Source: Rhodamnia argentea (taxonomy: Eukaryota; Streptophyta; Magnoliopsida; Myrtales; Myrtaceae). From it: a DNA stretch of 64,000 nucleotides. The stretch covers positions 16,651,861 through 16,715,860 of the forward strand of contig NC_063154.1 in assembly GCF_020921035.1 (NCBI RefSeq). The letters run 5' to 3'. The translations under genes were made by a program, and so were the position numbers. A model generated the notes under the pieces. The model was not told the origin of the DNA. It saw nothing but the letters and a program-made list of their open reading frames with translations, and did no database searches. Numbering within the stretch: position 1 is the first letter of the stretch; every line of letters begins with the position of its first letter. Positions 10,660 to 23,590 of this stretch are shown in pieces.

Positions 10660-11660
10660 AAAATTTGCACAAAAGGAGGTTAGCGACAAAGAATAATAAT
10701 TCGTTGCTAAATCGTACCTATTTTCCAACGACATATACTTTCTGTCGCTAAATTTGAAGAATAGAATTTGCGACAAAACAAGTAGTTCGTTGCTAATTGC
10801 TCAATAATAGCTTAGCGACAAAACTAACAAATTATTCGCTGATTATTTTTTTCATTTTTATTATATCATATTAGCCAAGAAAAAATATATTCGTCGCTAA
10901 ATTGAATAGTTTTTCATTTATATTTAAAACATGTAGCGACGACAAATATATATCGTCGCTAACTTAGCGACGCACATAGTTATTCATAGCTAAATTTAAT
11001 AATTTTTTAATTATATTTCTCCCATATTAGCAACGAAAACCATAATTTGTCGCTACATCGTTACTATTTTCCGACGAAATCAACGTTCGTCGTTAATTAG
11101 GGACGACATAAATTGTTCGTCACTAAATTTGAAAAAAAAATTGCAACGAAAAAAGTAGTTCGTTGCTAATTGCTTATTAGTAGGTTAGCCACAAAAATAA
11201 CAAATTAGTCGCTGATTATTTTTTTAATTTTTTTATATCATATTAGCCACGAACAGAGTCATTCGTCGCTAAATTAAATAATTTAGTTCTAATTTTCCGA
11301 CAAAATTACCGCTCGTCGTTAATTGGCGACGAACGAAACCTTTCGTCGCTAAATTTTGAGAATCGAATTTGCCAAAAAAAGAGTCATTCGTGGCCAATGG
11401 ATCAGTAGAAGATTAGTGACGATATGGATAAATTCATCACTAATTATTTTTCATTTTTATTTATGTAGTATTAGCGACGAATATTAAATTTTGTTGCTAA
11501 ATTAGGGACAAATATATTATTCGTCACTAATTTAGGGACGAATAATATATTTTGTCGCTAAATTAGCGACAATTTTACCAACGAACTTTTTCCGTTGCTA
11601 ATTAGCGACGAAAATTCTAATTAGAGACGAACTTTTTCCAAAAAATAAAATTGAAATATA
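10660..11660. repeat. Internal GCGACGAA repeat array
   Basis: The same motif family as the element ends, lying between the exon-like insert and the 3' end of tnp2. An internal array bounded by foreign sequence suggests the insert entered within the original subterminal region. Confidence 0.8.
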
Positions 11661-11900
11661 AAAACATAGCTGGCCATATAATAATCTACAACAACAATAA
11701 TAATGATAATGACAATTAAATTGTGTGGTTCGTCGCCATTTACCAACGAAACTTTTCGGACGCCCTATTACATTAATAATAACAACCATAATAATAACAA
11801 TAATTATGAAAATAACAATAGTAATTATGTCAACAACAATAACATACGTCGCAATAATAATAATAATAATTACACATAATTAGTAAAAAGTTATAAAATC

Positions 11901-14384
11901 CTAATCTTCATCTTCCTCATCATCTTCGTCTTCACATTCGTTATCGCCTTGATCTTCATCTTCATCGTCATCTTCTTCATGAACATCATCTTCATCTTCT
12001 GTCTCAAAATCAGATTTTTCAACACCTTCTTCATTTGATTCACGAATTTCAGTTGGATCCACATCTATCACCGCTCCACGTGGATCTCGTAAAGTCGGAA
12101 TGTTATATTCCTCGGTTTGAACCGTGTTACAAACTTCCTCTTGTTGATAAGCTGTATCCTTCCAGAGTTTCTCGATTTTTCTTCGAGCTTTTGTTTTACA
12201 TACAGCCCACCAATCAGCTTTGTCACATTTCAAACTAGGATATGATGCATAATATACTTGAATTGTTTATTGTGCCAAGACAAATGGTTCATATTTCATA
12301 TACATTTTCTTGTGATTTATTTCAACCAAATTAAACTTTGTATGCACCTTCATTCCTTTCACGGGGTCGAACCATATGCATTTAAATAACACAACCCGCA
12401 TTAATGGTCCAGGGTACTCTATCTCTATGATTTCATCCAACAAACCATAAAAATCATCTTTTGCATTGCCTCCATTAGATGACCGAACACACACACTACT
12501 ATTCATTGTAGCCTTTCCCATTCTGTACTCTCGAGTATGAAAATTATACCCGTTTATGAAATATGATGGCCAAGTTCGTACCCTTGATTGTGGATCCCAT
12601 GACAGATGATATAGCAATCCTTGCTCTCCGCCTTGATCATGATTATTGTGAACCTAAAGTTGCACACGCAAAGTCAATAATATTTTTTTAATTAATGATT
12701 TATAAAATATTAATAACTTGTTTTTTGTCCATAGGCAACTTACATGTGTTTTGAACCATGCTGCAAATTCTTCATCGCACAAACGGTCAAACTTATTTGG
12801 TGGTAGTCCATACATTGAAGTTTGAAAAATCCTACAAATACATTTTATATATTAGAAAATGTTTGACACACAATAAATAAAAATATTTTCAAAAGTACAC
12901 TTACTGGAAGTATGGCTCTACTTACGGACAATTTAGCGGAACATATGTATGGGCTGCCCGTCATTCTTCGTCTATTAAGTAACGAAACTTACATGCGCCG
13001 CTTGGTCGACCAACATAATTGAAAATAGAGAATGATTTGCAGTTTAGATCAATGGGGCCCTCATCATTTCTTCTTGCTCTCCGCCTCTTGCCTTGCACGT
13101 GTGGCTCAAAATAGTATGATGCAAATATTGTCACTTCTTCCACAATATATGCATTACAAATTGAAGCTTCTATACATGCCTTGTTTTTCACTTTTTTCTT
13201 CAAGTGATATAGGAACCTAGTTGCAATAGGAAGAAGTTTATCAGAACAATAACTAATAAAGTAATTCAAATTTATGTAAAAAATATTTTACCTCTCAAAT
13301 GGATACATCTAGCGAAATTGGACGGGACTCGCAACTTTGGCCTCATAAGGCAAGTGAACTAAGAGATGCTCCATTGAATCAAAGAACGATGGAGAAAATA
13401 TCCTTTCTAAGTTGCAAAGAATGATTGGAACATCTCTCTCCGGTTTCTCCATGTGTGATACTTTTAACACTGTCGAGCAAATATCATGAAGGAAATTGCT
13501 TAACTCTGTGATGGCGCCCCATACAAAGTTTGGTAGAAGTTCCTTCAAAGCTATTGGAATTAGTCTTTCCATAAATACGTGACAATTATGGCTCTTCAAA
13601 CCTGTTAACTTGCATTCATTCAAATCAACACATCTCCCAAGGTTCGAAGAGTATCCAGCAGGAAATCGCACATATTTCAACCATTGACAAACAACTCATC
13701 TCTGCTCCCTGTCCAATGTTTAAACCGCTTTTGATTTTGGTTCTCTGCTACTTGCATCTACATCTAGTGATGGTCGATCACAAATAACTCTCATATCTTT
13801 TCTTGCATTCAAGTTGTCTTTTGTTTTTCCAGTGACATCCATCACAGTATTTATGACATTGTCGAAAACATTCTTTTCTATGTGCATGACGTCGAGATTA
13901 TGATGAATAAGATGGGTCTTCCAATATGATAGATCCCAAAATATACTGCGTTTAGTCCACTTATGTGTGCTTCCGTACGCATTATTCGTGCCATGGGGGT
14001 TTTCAACAACAGTGGGAAAGTGATGCACTCGCTCCCAAATTTGATCACCGGTCAACCTCTATGGTAAGGGTGTTCTTTCAATCCTATTCTTGATGAACTC
14101 TTTTTTATTCCTTCTGAATGTATGATTTATCGGCAAAAATTGTCTATGGCAGTCAAAATAGCTGGCCTTTTTACCATGTTTTAATTTGAATGACTTTGAT
14201 CTCTCCATACATATCGAACATCCTAATATCCCAGCTATACTCCATCCGGATAACATTCCATAAGCTGGAAAGTCGTTTATCGTCCAAAGAAGAGCAGCCT
14301 TCATTACAAATGTTTGATCGGTAGAAACATTATACGTAAGAACACATTCATCCCATAACTATCGTAACTCCGCAATCAATGGTT
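11901..14384 (-). pseudogene. tnp2 transposase, C-terminal part
   Basis: Continuation of tnp2 on the other side of the nested LTR. In order on the minus strand: the end of the tnp2 catalytic region (HHNLDVMHIEKNVFDN at about 13890), a DUF4218-type block (ECKLTGLKSHNCHVFMERL, 13680-13309), a linker with intron-like gaps, a DUF4216-type block (YHLSWDPQ, PLMRVVLFKCIWFDP; 12617-12267), and a very acidic tail rich in Asp/Glu (11901-11990). In-frame TAG stops lie at 14359-14361 and 14059-14061, and the frame is lost again near 13690-13720. The order of blocks is normal for plant CACTA transposases. It is inactive as read. Confidence 0.88.
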
Positions 14385-14389
14385 GCATA

Positions 14390-17300
14390 TGTGACGCCCG
14401 GGAAATTTGGACTTTGTAAATTTGCCCGAATTCAATAAAAAGGAAGAAATTGAATTTTAGTCGGCGCAAATTTTTGGATCACAAGGACATAAGTGACGAT
14501 TTTTGGACGAGTCCCGGAATGTCGTTCGATTTCGATTGGGTCTCACAATCATGGTCATCGCGACTTAGGAATTTTATTCGTCGCGCCTAGACCTTTCCCC
14601 GGATCGAACCTAGCCCGTAGAAATCCAAATTTTATTCCCAATCGATTGAGCCAAAAATCCGATCAGTCCCGAATTGTCAAATTACGGAACCGCCCTTGGA
14701 TATTATACGTATAAGATGAAGAAAATAAATTTTGAAGTGATTGTGGACCCCACCTTCAGTCAATCCTCAGCCAACCCAGTCAAAACTCACATGACTTTTT
14801 CTCTCTCTCCTCCCTCTTCTCTCTCCCGCCGGTCTTCTTCTCCTCTGTTTCACGCGAGCTCCTTTCCCCCACGCTGAACCGAACACCATCCTTCTCCTTC
14901 GTCCAAGTTTTCTTTTGTGCGACAGCCACCCCCAACCTTCGTCCGCCATTGCTCCGCCACTCCACCACCTTTTCGACCACCGCGAGTCGCCGGACAGCCG
15001 GGGAACAGCCCGATCGCGCGCCTGCTCTGTTTTTGTGTACGTAGGCTGTTCGGGGCTCCGATCGCCCTTGCGGCCACTTCCGCCGCCTCCAACCACCAAG
15101 CCATCGTCGTTCACCCTCCCCACCGCCCTCTCAACCTTGTCCCGCCGTCCGTACCCCGTCGGACCCCCGCAATCAGCCCCGAAACAGAACCGACGCTCCT
15201 CTTCCCCTGTTTTCGCGTCGCCGGTTCGCGCCGCTGTTTCGGCCTCCTTCGCCGTGACCCACTGCCCGCCGACCACCCTAAACGGTCACCCTCGACCTCT
15301 CACAGCCCCACGAAGTCGCCGGAAGTCGATCGCCGCCCGTAGAGCTCGATTTGAGCCCCGGCCAACCTCCCCTGTTCTGCTCGTTTTCCCTTGTTTCTGC
15401 ACCGGTTTCTGCACCGCTGCTGTTTGGCTGCTTCCGGCCGCCGTCCGCCGCCCCCCGGTGATCCCAAAGGTCGGCCTCGACCTGTAAGTGAGTCCCCCAG
15501 CCTTCCCAACCTCGCCTCGGTTCTCGAGATCAAAATTTCCCTCAATTTAGCCCCGATTTCCCTGTTTTTACCACCACCGGTTCTGTTTTTTTCGGCTTCC
15601 GTCGCTCGCCGGAACTCCAATCGCCGAGCTGCTGCCATTTGCAGCGATTTCACCGCTGAACTCGTCCTTGTTTTCGGCCGTGAACAGTGTTCTTGGAACA
15701 GTACCGCCGGTGAACAGTGTTTCCGGCGTCAACAGTGTTTTACGGCGTGAATAGTGATTTTCGGGCCTGAGCCTCGAAAATCGTGTCCGACCCGACCTCG
15801 ACCACCGTTTTTGGTGAGTTGACCCTAATCCTTGGTTAGGGCGCTAATTGCGCCTAGAATTAGTTATCTAGTTGGTAAGGAATTTAGGTAGATTTGATTA
15901 TGGTCGGATTAGTTAGAAACCCGATTTAGGGTAAATGGCCATAATCGATTAAATTAGAATTGTCTATGGCTAATTGATGTTAGGCGAAATTGATTGTATG
16001 TTGTGATTTGATCGCGAGCGAGCGATAGGTTAAGGACGAGCGATCGATTAACGACTATAAATCAAATTGACTAATTAATGACTCTGGCACGAAATTGAGC
16101 CTTTATGTGGCCTAATCGAATTGGTTAATTCGTGTTGAATTGATGACTTTGTTTGGGCGGATCGCCGCGTTGAAATGTTGATTTGAGTGTCCTGATTGCT
16201 CGTTGTGTGAATTGGTGTTTGTTTGGGAATTAATTGTCCCGTGTGTCTTTGCGGCGTCTATTTGGTAGTCTGCATATGCATATGACCGTGTGCAAAATCA
16301 AAGACATATTTTAGCATGAAAATGGCCTTGGGCTGAGTCTTTGAGCACGTTGTGTGAGCATCCGGCCTAAATCAAAGAGAATAAATTGATTGATGTGTCG
16401 GGTGTGCTGTATGGTCATATGAAGGAACGATGATGGGTTTTCCTGGCAAGTTCGTACTGTACACTTAGTACACACCATACCATTTTTGTGGAACCACACG
16501 ACTTGCCAGAAGCATGATAATTCATGCCCCGTATGGTACGTACGGTTTTAAGGGATTATCAGATGCTGGTCGCAGCTTGTGATGGACCGAAGCCTCGTAT
16601 AGGGATGCCTACTTGCCGTGCCGTGCGGGGTGCACTGGATACACTGCTTGTAGTAGCCGTTGCCAAGAGGGAAAAGGAACGTAGCCTGGTCCCGCCGGAA
16701 GAGTGCGGGATTGCATTAATTGTGAGAGTCGATCACGCCGATCGCGTGGATCCTCATCACTGTGGCGCCATGAGCACGATCATCGTTAATAAATGGACTT
16801 GTGTGGTGTCCAGTGCATACTTGTGAGTGTGATGTGTGTTCAGTTGGTTGTCTGATGTGGTTGTTGAGTGGAGTCAAGCATTGCATTATGTGTGGTCAAG
16901 GTTTGGTAAGTATGCATGTGGGTGATTATTGCCATGTGATATGATCGCTAGATATATGTCTATATCGTGATTTTTATAATCCTCGTGTTTAGGAGGTTAC
17001 GGGTGAATCAATGTCCTAATCGAGCTTAGGCTTGATTCATTGAGATTTTTATCTCACCCCGTTGTGGGAACCACTTTCGGGTCCCAAGTGATGGAGCTTT
17101 GCGGATACCAAGGCCAGGTTATGAGAGTAGTCTTTTGGAGTAGATGAGAAGTTAACCTTATCTGACCCGGTAACCTTTTGAGGTCTTAGTGAGCTGCCCC
17201 GAAGTATGGGGTTGTATATATTTCTATAGCTCAGTAGGGTTAAGACTCATCCGCCGTCCCGTAACTACATATGCTACTTTTGATTATCCGCCTTGGTATG

Positions 17301-17465
17301 TATCTCCTGCTATGCTATCCATGTTTATTTATATGTTGTCAGGGAGTAAACCGTTTCCGCATGCGTATATAGTTGATAGGTCGATAACGCGCCTGGGACG
17401 TTATCCTTCGTGACCTCGTGGCGATTTGGTGGGGATGTCGCGGACTCGAGAGTCGGGGCGTGACA
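14390..17465 (+). mobile_element. Solo LTR, 3.08 kb, inserted in tnp2
   Basis: Begins TGTGACGCCCGGG and ends CGGGGCGTGACA (TG...CA with short inverted ends). It is flanked on both sides by the 5-bp duplication GCATA (14385-14389 and 17466-17470). There is no internal gag-pol and no second LTR. This is the mark of an LTR retrotransposon removed by recombination between its LTRs. The length and TGTGACG start suit a gypsy element, perhaps Tekay/Del or Tat, which is an inference. The GC-rich 14.9-15.7 kb part has long open frames on both strands with no recognisable protein. Confidence 0.93.
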
Positions 17466-18762
17466 GCATATAAACATCTATCAACTTTTTTGGATTTTGC
17501 GGGCCGGGCATGATCAATGTCAAAAACATATAAGGTGTCTTCATGCACATACCAGGTGGAAGATTGTATGGAGTTAAGATAAGCGGCCAACATGAATAAC
17601 TTTTTCCTGATTTCCCAAATGGGGCAAATCCATCAGCACAGAGACCTAACCCGATGTTTCGAGGCTCCATCGCAAACTCAAGGTATGTTCTATCAAAATG
17701 TTTCCATGCTTCTACATCCGAAGGATGACACATTAGGCCCTCTTCTGTTTCATGATTTGCATGCCAAGTCATGTGTTCTGCAATAGCTTGAGAAGCATAA
17801 AGCCTTTGCAATCTGGGTATTAAGGGCAGATAAAACAATTGCTTGCATGGTCTACGCTTCTGATTATGACCTTGCCTCTTGCTAATCTTGTATCTGGGTT
17901 GGCTGCAAAATTTACAAAATTCTGCATTTTCGTCATCCCTCCAATATAATATATAACCCCTACCACATACATCAATCCTTACAACTGGAAGACATAAGTT
18001 ATCCACTAGCTTCTTCATGTCGTAAAAATCACTTGGCATAATGTTATCGCGAGGCATTGCTTCACGCATTATGTCAACAAATGAGTTGAAACAATTCTCG
18101 GACACATTATGCTCTGTCTTGATATTTAACGAGTCTTGCCGTCACGATAACTTAGTGTGGTTGTCACAACCTGCCCATAAAAGTTCATCTGCTGCTTTCA
18201 ACACTTCCCACAACCGATTAGATGTAGAAGTTTCATTATCCACATTCTCATCAAAACCCGTTACTCCCGCCCCTTCCAATTTTGGTGCATAGCTAGTACC
18301 CACTTGTTCAAATGTAGGAGCAAAATCAATACTCGCATGGTTCAATTCTAAAATAAAATTCTGACCAGCTGCATCAATCACCATCTCTCGATATGGGTTC
18401 AATTGGTTATAATAGGTACATTCTTCCCTAACTGAAAATTGGTCACTTCTTCGATATTCTTCATCCGATATAAATGATTCACCATGATAAGTCCAATTAT
18501 AATAGTTCGGAGTGAACCCAAATCTATAAAAATGTTCTCTAACTCTGTCACCCACATGAAATTTACTATTACTGCATTTTTTACACGGACACCTTAACTT
18601 ATTTCCATCCATGAACTCAAATTTACTACTAGCAAAGTCCAAAAACAGTTCCAACCCAATCTGAAACTCATCGGTCAATCCTTGACATCTAGGTAAGTTC
18701 TTATTATACATCCAAGCCCTATCTCTTTGCATTGTGTCCGTATAAATATTAAAAAATCTCAT
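17466..18762 (-). pseudogene. tnp2 transposase, N-terminal part
   Basis: The first block, from 18762, is the transposase-associated domain: MQRDRAWMYNKNLP, then DGNKLRCPCKKCSNSKFH and YNWTYHGES. An in-frame TGA follows at 18142-18144. The same frame then continues with SENCFNSFVDIM and the tnp2 domain (AEFCKFCSQPRYK, LQRLYASQAIAEHMTWH, DPSD-like HPSDVEAWKHFD, RNIGLGLCADGFAPFG, PYNLPPGMCMK), reaching KLIDVYM exactly at the LTR junction. The reading resumes at 14384 with PLIAEL. The break is therefore the LTR insertion plus point stops. Confidence 0.92.
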
Positions 18763-19089
18763 AAAATATTAAAAATACCATATCTACTATTTAATATTGT
18801 TAATTAAAACCATGAAATCATAAAAATTAAAATTCTGTTTGTGGCGAAACAATTACTTTGAAATCAAAAAAATGAAAAAAAATAACCATGTCAACAAGAC
18901 TTACTCAAGTATTGGACTGAAATCTTTATAGTAGAAAGCAGTCAACTTGATGATAATTGCAACGTTCACTTGGATTGCGAGACCTTCAAATGGACACGTA
19001 CCTAAATAAAAAAAGAAAAAGAAAAATTACTTAAGAGTCATGAAGCTTATGGCAATTGATAGAAGAAAATGGTGAAATAAACAACAATT

Positions 19090-20038
19090 TATTCTATGAC
19101 TACCATAAGACAAGAATTTAGCCACAAAATTTTTTGTAACGAATTTAGTGACAATACTATAAAATCACGGCTAATTTTGCAACAAACCTTTATTTCGTCG
19201 CTAAGTATACAATTAGCGACGGAAACCTCATTTTCGTCTCTAATTAGAGACGAAAATAAAGTTTTCGTCGCTCATTAGCGATGGAAAATAAATTCCATCG
19301 CTAATTGGCGACGGAAACCTCGTTTTCGTCGCTAATTAGAGACGAAAATGAGGTTTCCATCGCCAATTAGCAACCAAAAACATTTCTCGTCGCTAATTAT
19401 TTTTTATTTTTATTATGATTTTTATTTTGTATCGTATTAGCGACGAAAAATCTATTTCGTCGTTAAATTGACCATTTTCTTTTTCTTAATTTTTTTCATA
19501 TTAGCGACGAATAATAAATTTTGTCGCTAATATTAGTGACGAAATTAATGATTCGTCGGTAATGTTAAAATTTTCTTTGTTATTTTTATTCAAAGTGCTA
19601 ATTTTGTGACGAAAAATAAAAGTTCGTTGCTAATTAGTGACAAACGTTGATTTTCGTCGCCAAGTTTAAGAGAAGAATTTGCGACAAAAAAGATATTCGT
19701 CGCTAATTAGCGACGAATCCTATTGTCATCGCAAAGGAGATTGCGGAGAAATATTTTTCGTGGCTATTTTAGTCGCAAATTAGTGACGAAGTATTTTTCG
19801 TGGCTATATGCGTCGCTATTTAGCGACGTATTATTTTTCGTGGCTGTATTCGTCGCTAATGGGCGACATATTTTTTTTGTGGCTATATTAGTCGCTAATT
19901 AGCGACTAATTATTTTGTCGCTATTTTAGTCGAAAATAGCGACGAATTTTAATTTTGTCGCTATTTTCGTCGGAAATTAGCAACGAATTTTTTCCGTCAC
20001 AAAATTTTCGTGGCTAAATCCGTTGTTTTTTTGTAGTG
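19090..20038. repeat. Right subterminal repeat array of the CACTA element
   Basis: GCGACGAA/TTCGTCGC motifs run to the GTAGTG terminus. They include near-perfect inverted pairs around 19210-19400, where GACGGAAACCTCATTTTCGTC-like units alternate in orientation. Confidence 0.85.
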
Positions 20039-20041
20039 CTT

Positions 20042-21008
20042 GTGTATGCAAGAAGGTTAGTGGGAGCGCAATTGTGTTTCTAGTTACGTACATCGATGAC
20101 ATATGTTTGATCGGGAATGATGTATTGACGATATTATTAATCAAACTGTTCTTTTCACAAAAATTCTCCATGAAATATTTAGGAGAGACAATTTGTATTT
20201 TAGATATCAAGATCTATAGAGATAGATTGAGATAACTGATTGGCCTCTCCCGGTTTATGTACATAAACAAAGTATTAACACGCTTTAACATGCAATGTCC
20301 CAAAAGAGGATTAGTGCCTTTTCAAGCATAAAATCTGTTTTTCCAAGGAGATGTGTCCCAACATTCTTGAAGAAAGAGAGCATATGGCAAAGACATCTAA
20401 CTCATAGGACTTGATATTGCACATTATGTAAGCATTACTAGCAGCTATCAGTCTAATCTAGGGGAAGAGCACTGGATAGCAGTAAAAAATATTCTTAAGA
20501 ACTTGCAAAGGACTAAGGATTTATATACGTAGAAGGAGAGTGTAACGTTGAAGCTTATACTGATTCTTATTTTTAGTCGAATCCTAATGATTATAAATCT
20601 ACATCTATGTATATCTTTACACTCAATGGTGGTGCAATTAGTTGGAAGAGTTTCAAACCGAGCATAACTGTTGATTCCACTACTAAGGTAGAGTATGTAG
20701 CTACTTTTGAAACAACGAAGGAAGTCGCATAAATGAAGAATTTCATTTCTGAATTTGAAGTAGTTCCTTCCATTGAGCAACTAATTACATTGTTTTGCGA
20801 TAACAATGGGGTAATATCTCAAGCTAAGGAATTAAGGTCTCACCGGAAGTCCAAGCACATTGAGAGACGCTTCTATCTCATCGGAGAAATTGTTGGGAGA
20901 GGTGATATCGCCTTGCAAAAAATTGCCTCATTGAAAAATGTAGTAGATCCCTTCACTAGGGCCTTGCCTCAGTCATCTTTTGAAAGACACTTTGACAAAA
21001 TGGTTTGA
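20042..21008 (+). pseudogene. Ty1/copia pol 3' part: reverse transcriptase end and RNase H
   Basis: Starts with the copia block containing YIDD, the reverse transcriptase active-site motif, at about 20090. A degraded connection follows, then RNase H with the TDS and STTKVEYVA motifs (about 20555-20700). The C-terminal block has NNGVISQAKE, RSHRKSKHIERRFYLI and the final SFERHFDKMV, ending at 21008. Several stops and shifts interrupt it (for example after YRDRLR near 20235). The left neighbour of this segment is at 8247, on the other side of the CACTA. Confidence 0.9.
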
Positions 21009-21029
21009 GGTACCAAACAAGTTGACTTT

Positions 21030-21045
21030 AGTGCAAGAGGGAGAT
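21030..21045 (+). promoter_or_regulatory. Copia polypurine tract
   Basis: AGTGCAAGAGGGAGAT lies directly before the LTR start, the usual place and composition for plus-strand priming in copia elements. Confidence 0.8.
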
Positions 21046-22813
21046 TGTTGGATTTAAGCCCTAAGGTAATCATATAATAGTTACATGTTAGGGGTTTCAG
21101 TTGTATTATCAATATTATTATTCAATGGAAAAGACATATTCATTTATTTTTCTGATTATTTAAAAATAAATGATTCCATAAAATCAGTTGTGACTTGACA
21201 TATTCTTGAGATATTAAAAATATGTGTGACAAATTTACAATTAGACTAAATCTTTAAACTACTTCGGTGATAAGTTCATCAAATGGATATTAGTGATCAT
21301 ATTGAGACCGGTGTGTTCTTAAATTCACCATTAAGTAACGGATACGTGAGGAGATGAAGAGTCATGAGTCATTGGATATTATGATGCCCAAGTTAGATAA
21401 TTTCAGTGAACGAGACACGCATAGGATGATTATCAACACGGAAGCTTTTAGCGTGGTCAAGTTTAATCGTTCATGCTCGGGTAAATAGTCCTTAAACTTG
21501 AGGTACGGTGTCGACTAGTATGTTGGATGGCTATGGTTACAAGTACGCATGTTGCCGGTTCATTAATCTGTCTCTGCACATTATGGTCATAGTTCGTTTA
21601 CATACGAAGTTACACATGTGCGCAAAATAGAATCTATCTCCTTGTTACATGCAAGGTGCAATAATGATATCATATGCGATCCAATCAAGACACTGCATTG
21701 AAATTCTCAATCGGGGTTGTCACCGAGAATGGACTGTTATGTTTCGTATAAAATGCATGTCGATTAAGTTCGTGCAAATGATCAAAATGGTGACTTGACA
21801 AAAAATTCCATTTGATTGGGACATAGTAAGATAGAGGATTGAATTATATAGTAGCTAAAGTTGACAGGTACATTATATTTTTAAAGCGTTTACACTATTT
21901 AGGTAGCCATCGTATATTATTAGATGTCAATAAGTGCTTGTAAGATCTAGAGGTCGATGGGGACAATCAATTCTCTTGGGAGTATTAATATGTTAGTACA
22001 AGTTTTACTACCAACTCAGTGATAAATCGAGGGATTTCATACGCCACAAACAAATTCAAGATGACGTTGAACGGGAGAGACAATATTGCAAATATGTTTA
22101 CAATCACGGTAATCGAATTGAGTTGGGCTAAAATTACATTAAATGAGATTTAATTTAATTTAATTTTTTCTGAGCGTGCGTGCATACGATGCATACACAC
22201 GCCCAAAATAGACACATATTAATGGGCCCAAAATGCGTACATGTGGTTATGTACTCTTTTATTCTAATACATATATATTAAGTGCACATGCACATGGTCA
22301 GCAACCGTTGTTGACCATGTGCAGCACCACTGTTCGCAACGGTAGCTGATCATGTATGTGATGCCCGATCAGCAATTACTGATCTGCGACGGTTGCCAAA
22401 AATATATTTCTGAGTGTGTACAATATGTGTAAAAAGGGAGAGACAAAAGGGGTTTTCTCTCTTTTGTTGGTATCACGACCTAAGTACCATAAGCACAGAG
22501 AATTGTGTTCACGAGATTGCTAGCACAATTAAAGTGATGGGTACCCGCGAGTTCTTTCTTCCGTTCAACGTGCGATTGATGCTGTGTCTGAATTAGAGAT
22601 CCGACATTTGTGGAGCTCAAATCAAGGTACATCTAAACCGATTCGCCTTAGGCACGCTACGAGAGGTAATTCGTTTGACCCCTTTTGTTTTTCTGATTTT
22701 TAATTGTAACGCGTGAACAGTGACTCTGGAGATACATATATGGTTGATTTCATTTTTTGCTTCTGCTGCGTCTACATTTTATTTAACCAACGCATATTTC
22801 GTGAAATCCAACA
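21046..22813 (+). mobile_element. 3' LTR of the copia element, 1.77 kb
   Basis: Begins TGTTGGATTT just after the polypurine tract and ends GAAATCCAACA, perfect short inverted ends. The following five bases, GAAAG, would be one target-site copy. No matching 5' LTR is in the window, so the element is truncated on the left. The long LTR and these ends suit the Angela/SIRE-like copia groups. Confidence 0.85.
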
Positions 22814-22881
22814 GAAAGAGATTTGTTTACTTTGTATTTTGAGTGAATAGTATTAATGTAAGTTGAACTCTCTCATATTAC

Positions 22882-23235
22882 GGAAAAAGTACACTAGAAG
22901 TGTCATAACTTGTGTACGACATTTACTTGAGTGTCATAACTTTCAAAACGTTCACTTAAGTGCCATAACTTTCAAAAATCGTTCACTTGAGTGCTATGTT
23001 GAAGCAAAATTGTCCACTTGAGTGCTACAGTAACTTTTCCGGCGTGCTACAGTAACTTTTCCAACGTGCCACGTCAGCTTTCCGGCTACCACGTCAGCTT
23101 TTCCGGCGTCCACGTCAACATGGCATACAAGTGAACGATTTTGAAAATTATGGCACTCAAGTGAACGTTTTAAAAATTATGGCACTCAATTCAACGTCGT
23201 ACAAAAATTATGGCATTTCTAGTGTATTTTTCCCC
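22882..23235. mobile_element. MITE-like inverted repeat, family A
   Basis: Ends are inverted copies of GGAAAAAGTACACTAGAAGT and its relative. The interior repeats phrases such as CACTTGAGTGCCATAACTTTC, first in one orientation and then in the other. Relatives lie at 24909, 34508 and 56106. Confidence 0.75.
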
Positions 23236-23590
23236 TCATCTTACAAAAGGTGATCTTGACATCTACATTAAAATTCACTGAAAAACCAAAACCGTAGTTT
23301 AAAAGCAAGGGGAGTACAGATGCTGAAAGATTTGGATAGGATGAGAGATTTGTTCCAAGTATAAATTGTTTTGCCACGCAGTCTTGGATGAAACAGCTAT
23401 CGAAATCCTCTCGTACTGTGTCTCTGTGTAAAGACGAGAAAGATAAGAAAAAGGAACTATTCAACTTTCCCATGTCAATGCAAGCAAACAGCAGAGAAGA
23501 TATCTCTGGTGCCTCTGAACTATTAGTTGCTTCTCTAGTACATATCAGCTAGCTGATTTCTACATTTTCATAGGCAGTAGAGAATATATG

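Larger units (their letters stand above)
8251..20038 (-). mobile_element. Complete CACTA (En/Spm) transposon, 11.8 kb with nested solo LTR
   Basis: Termini are CACTACAAAAAAACAA at 8251 and the inverse TTGTTTTTTTGTAGTG at 20038. The 3-bp duplication CTT is present on both sides (8248-8250 and 20039-20041), as expected for CACTA. Both ends carry about 1 kb of subterminal GCGACGAA repeats. The transposase gene tnp2 is on the minus strand (18762 down to 11901). Removing the nested LTR and one target copy leaves about 8.7 kb. Only tnp2 is recognised; I see no clear tnpA-like second gene. With three in-frame stops in tnp2 the element is probably non-autonomous now. Confidence 0.93.

Noticed and set aside
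14915-15487. Long GC-rich open frames on both strands (also 14767-15276 and 15300-15750)
   Set aside because: They lie inside a solo LTR with defined ends, occur on both strands at once, and translate to low-complexity Pro/Arg/Ser-rich text with no domain.
1-17465. The LTR at 1-1036 and the solo LTR at 14390 as a pair
   Set aside because: They are inverted relative to each other, and the second has its own complete target duplication.
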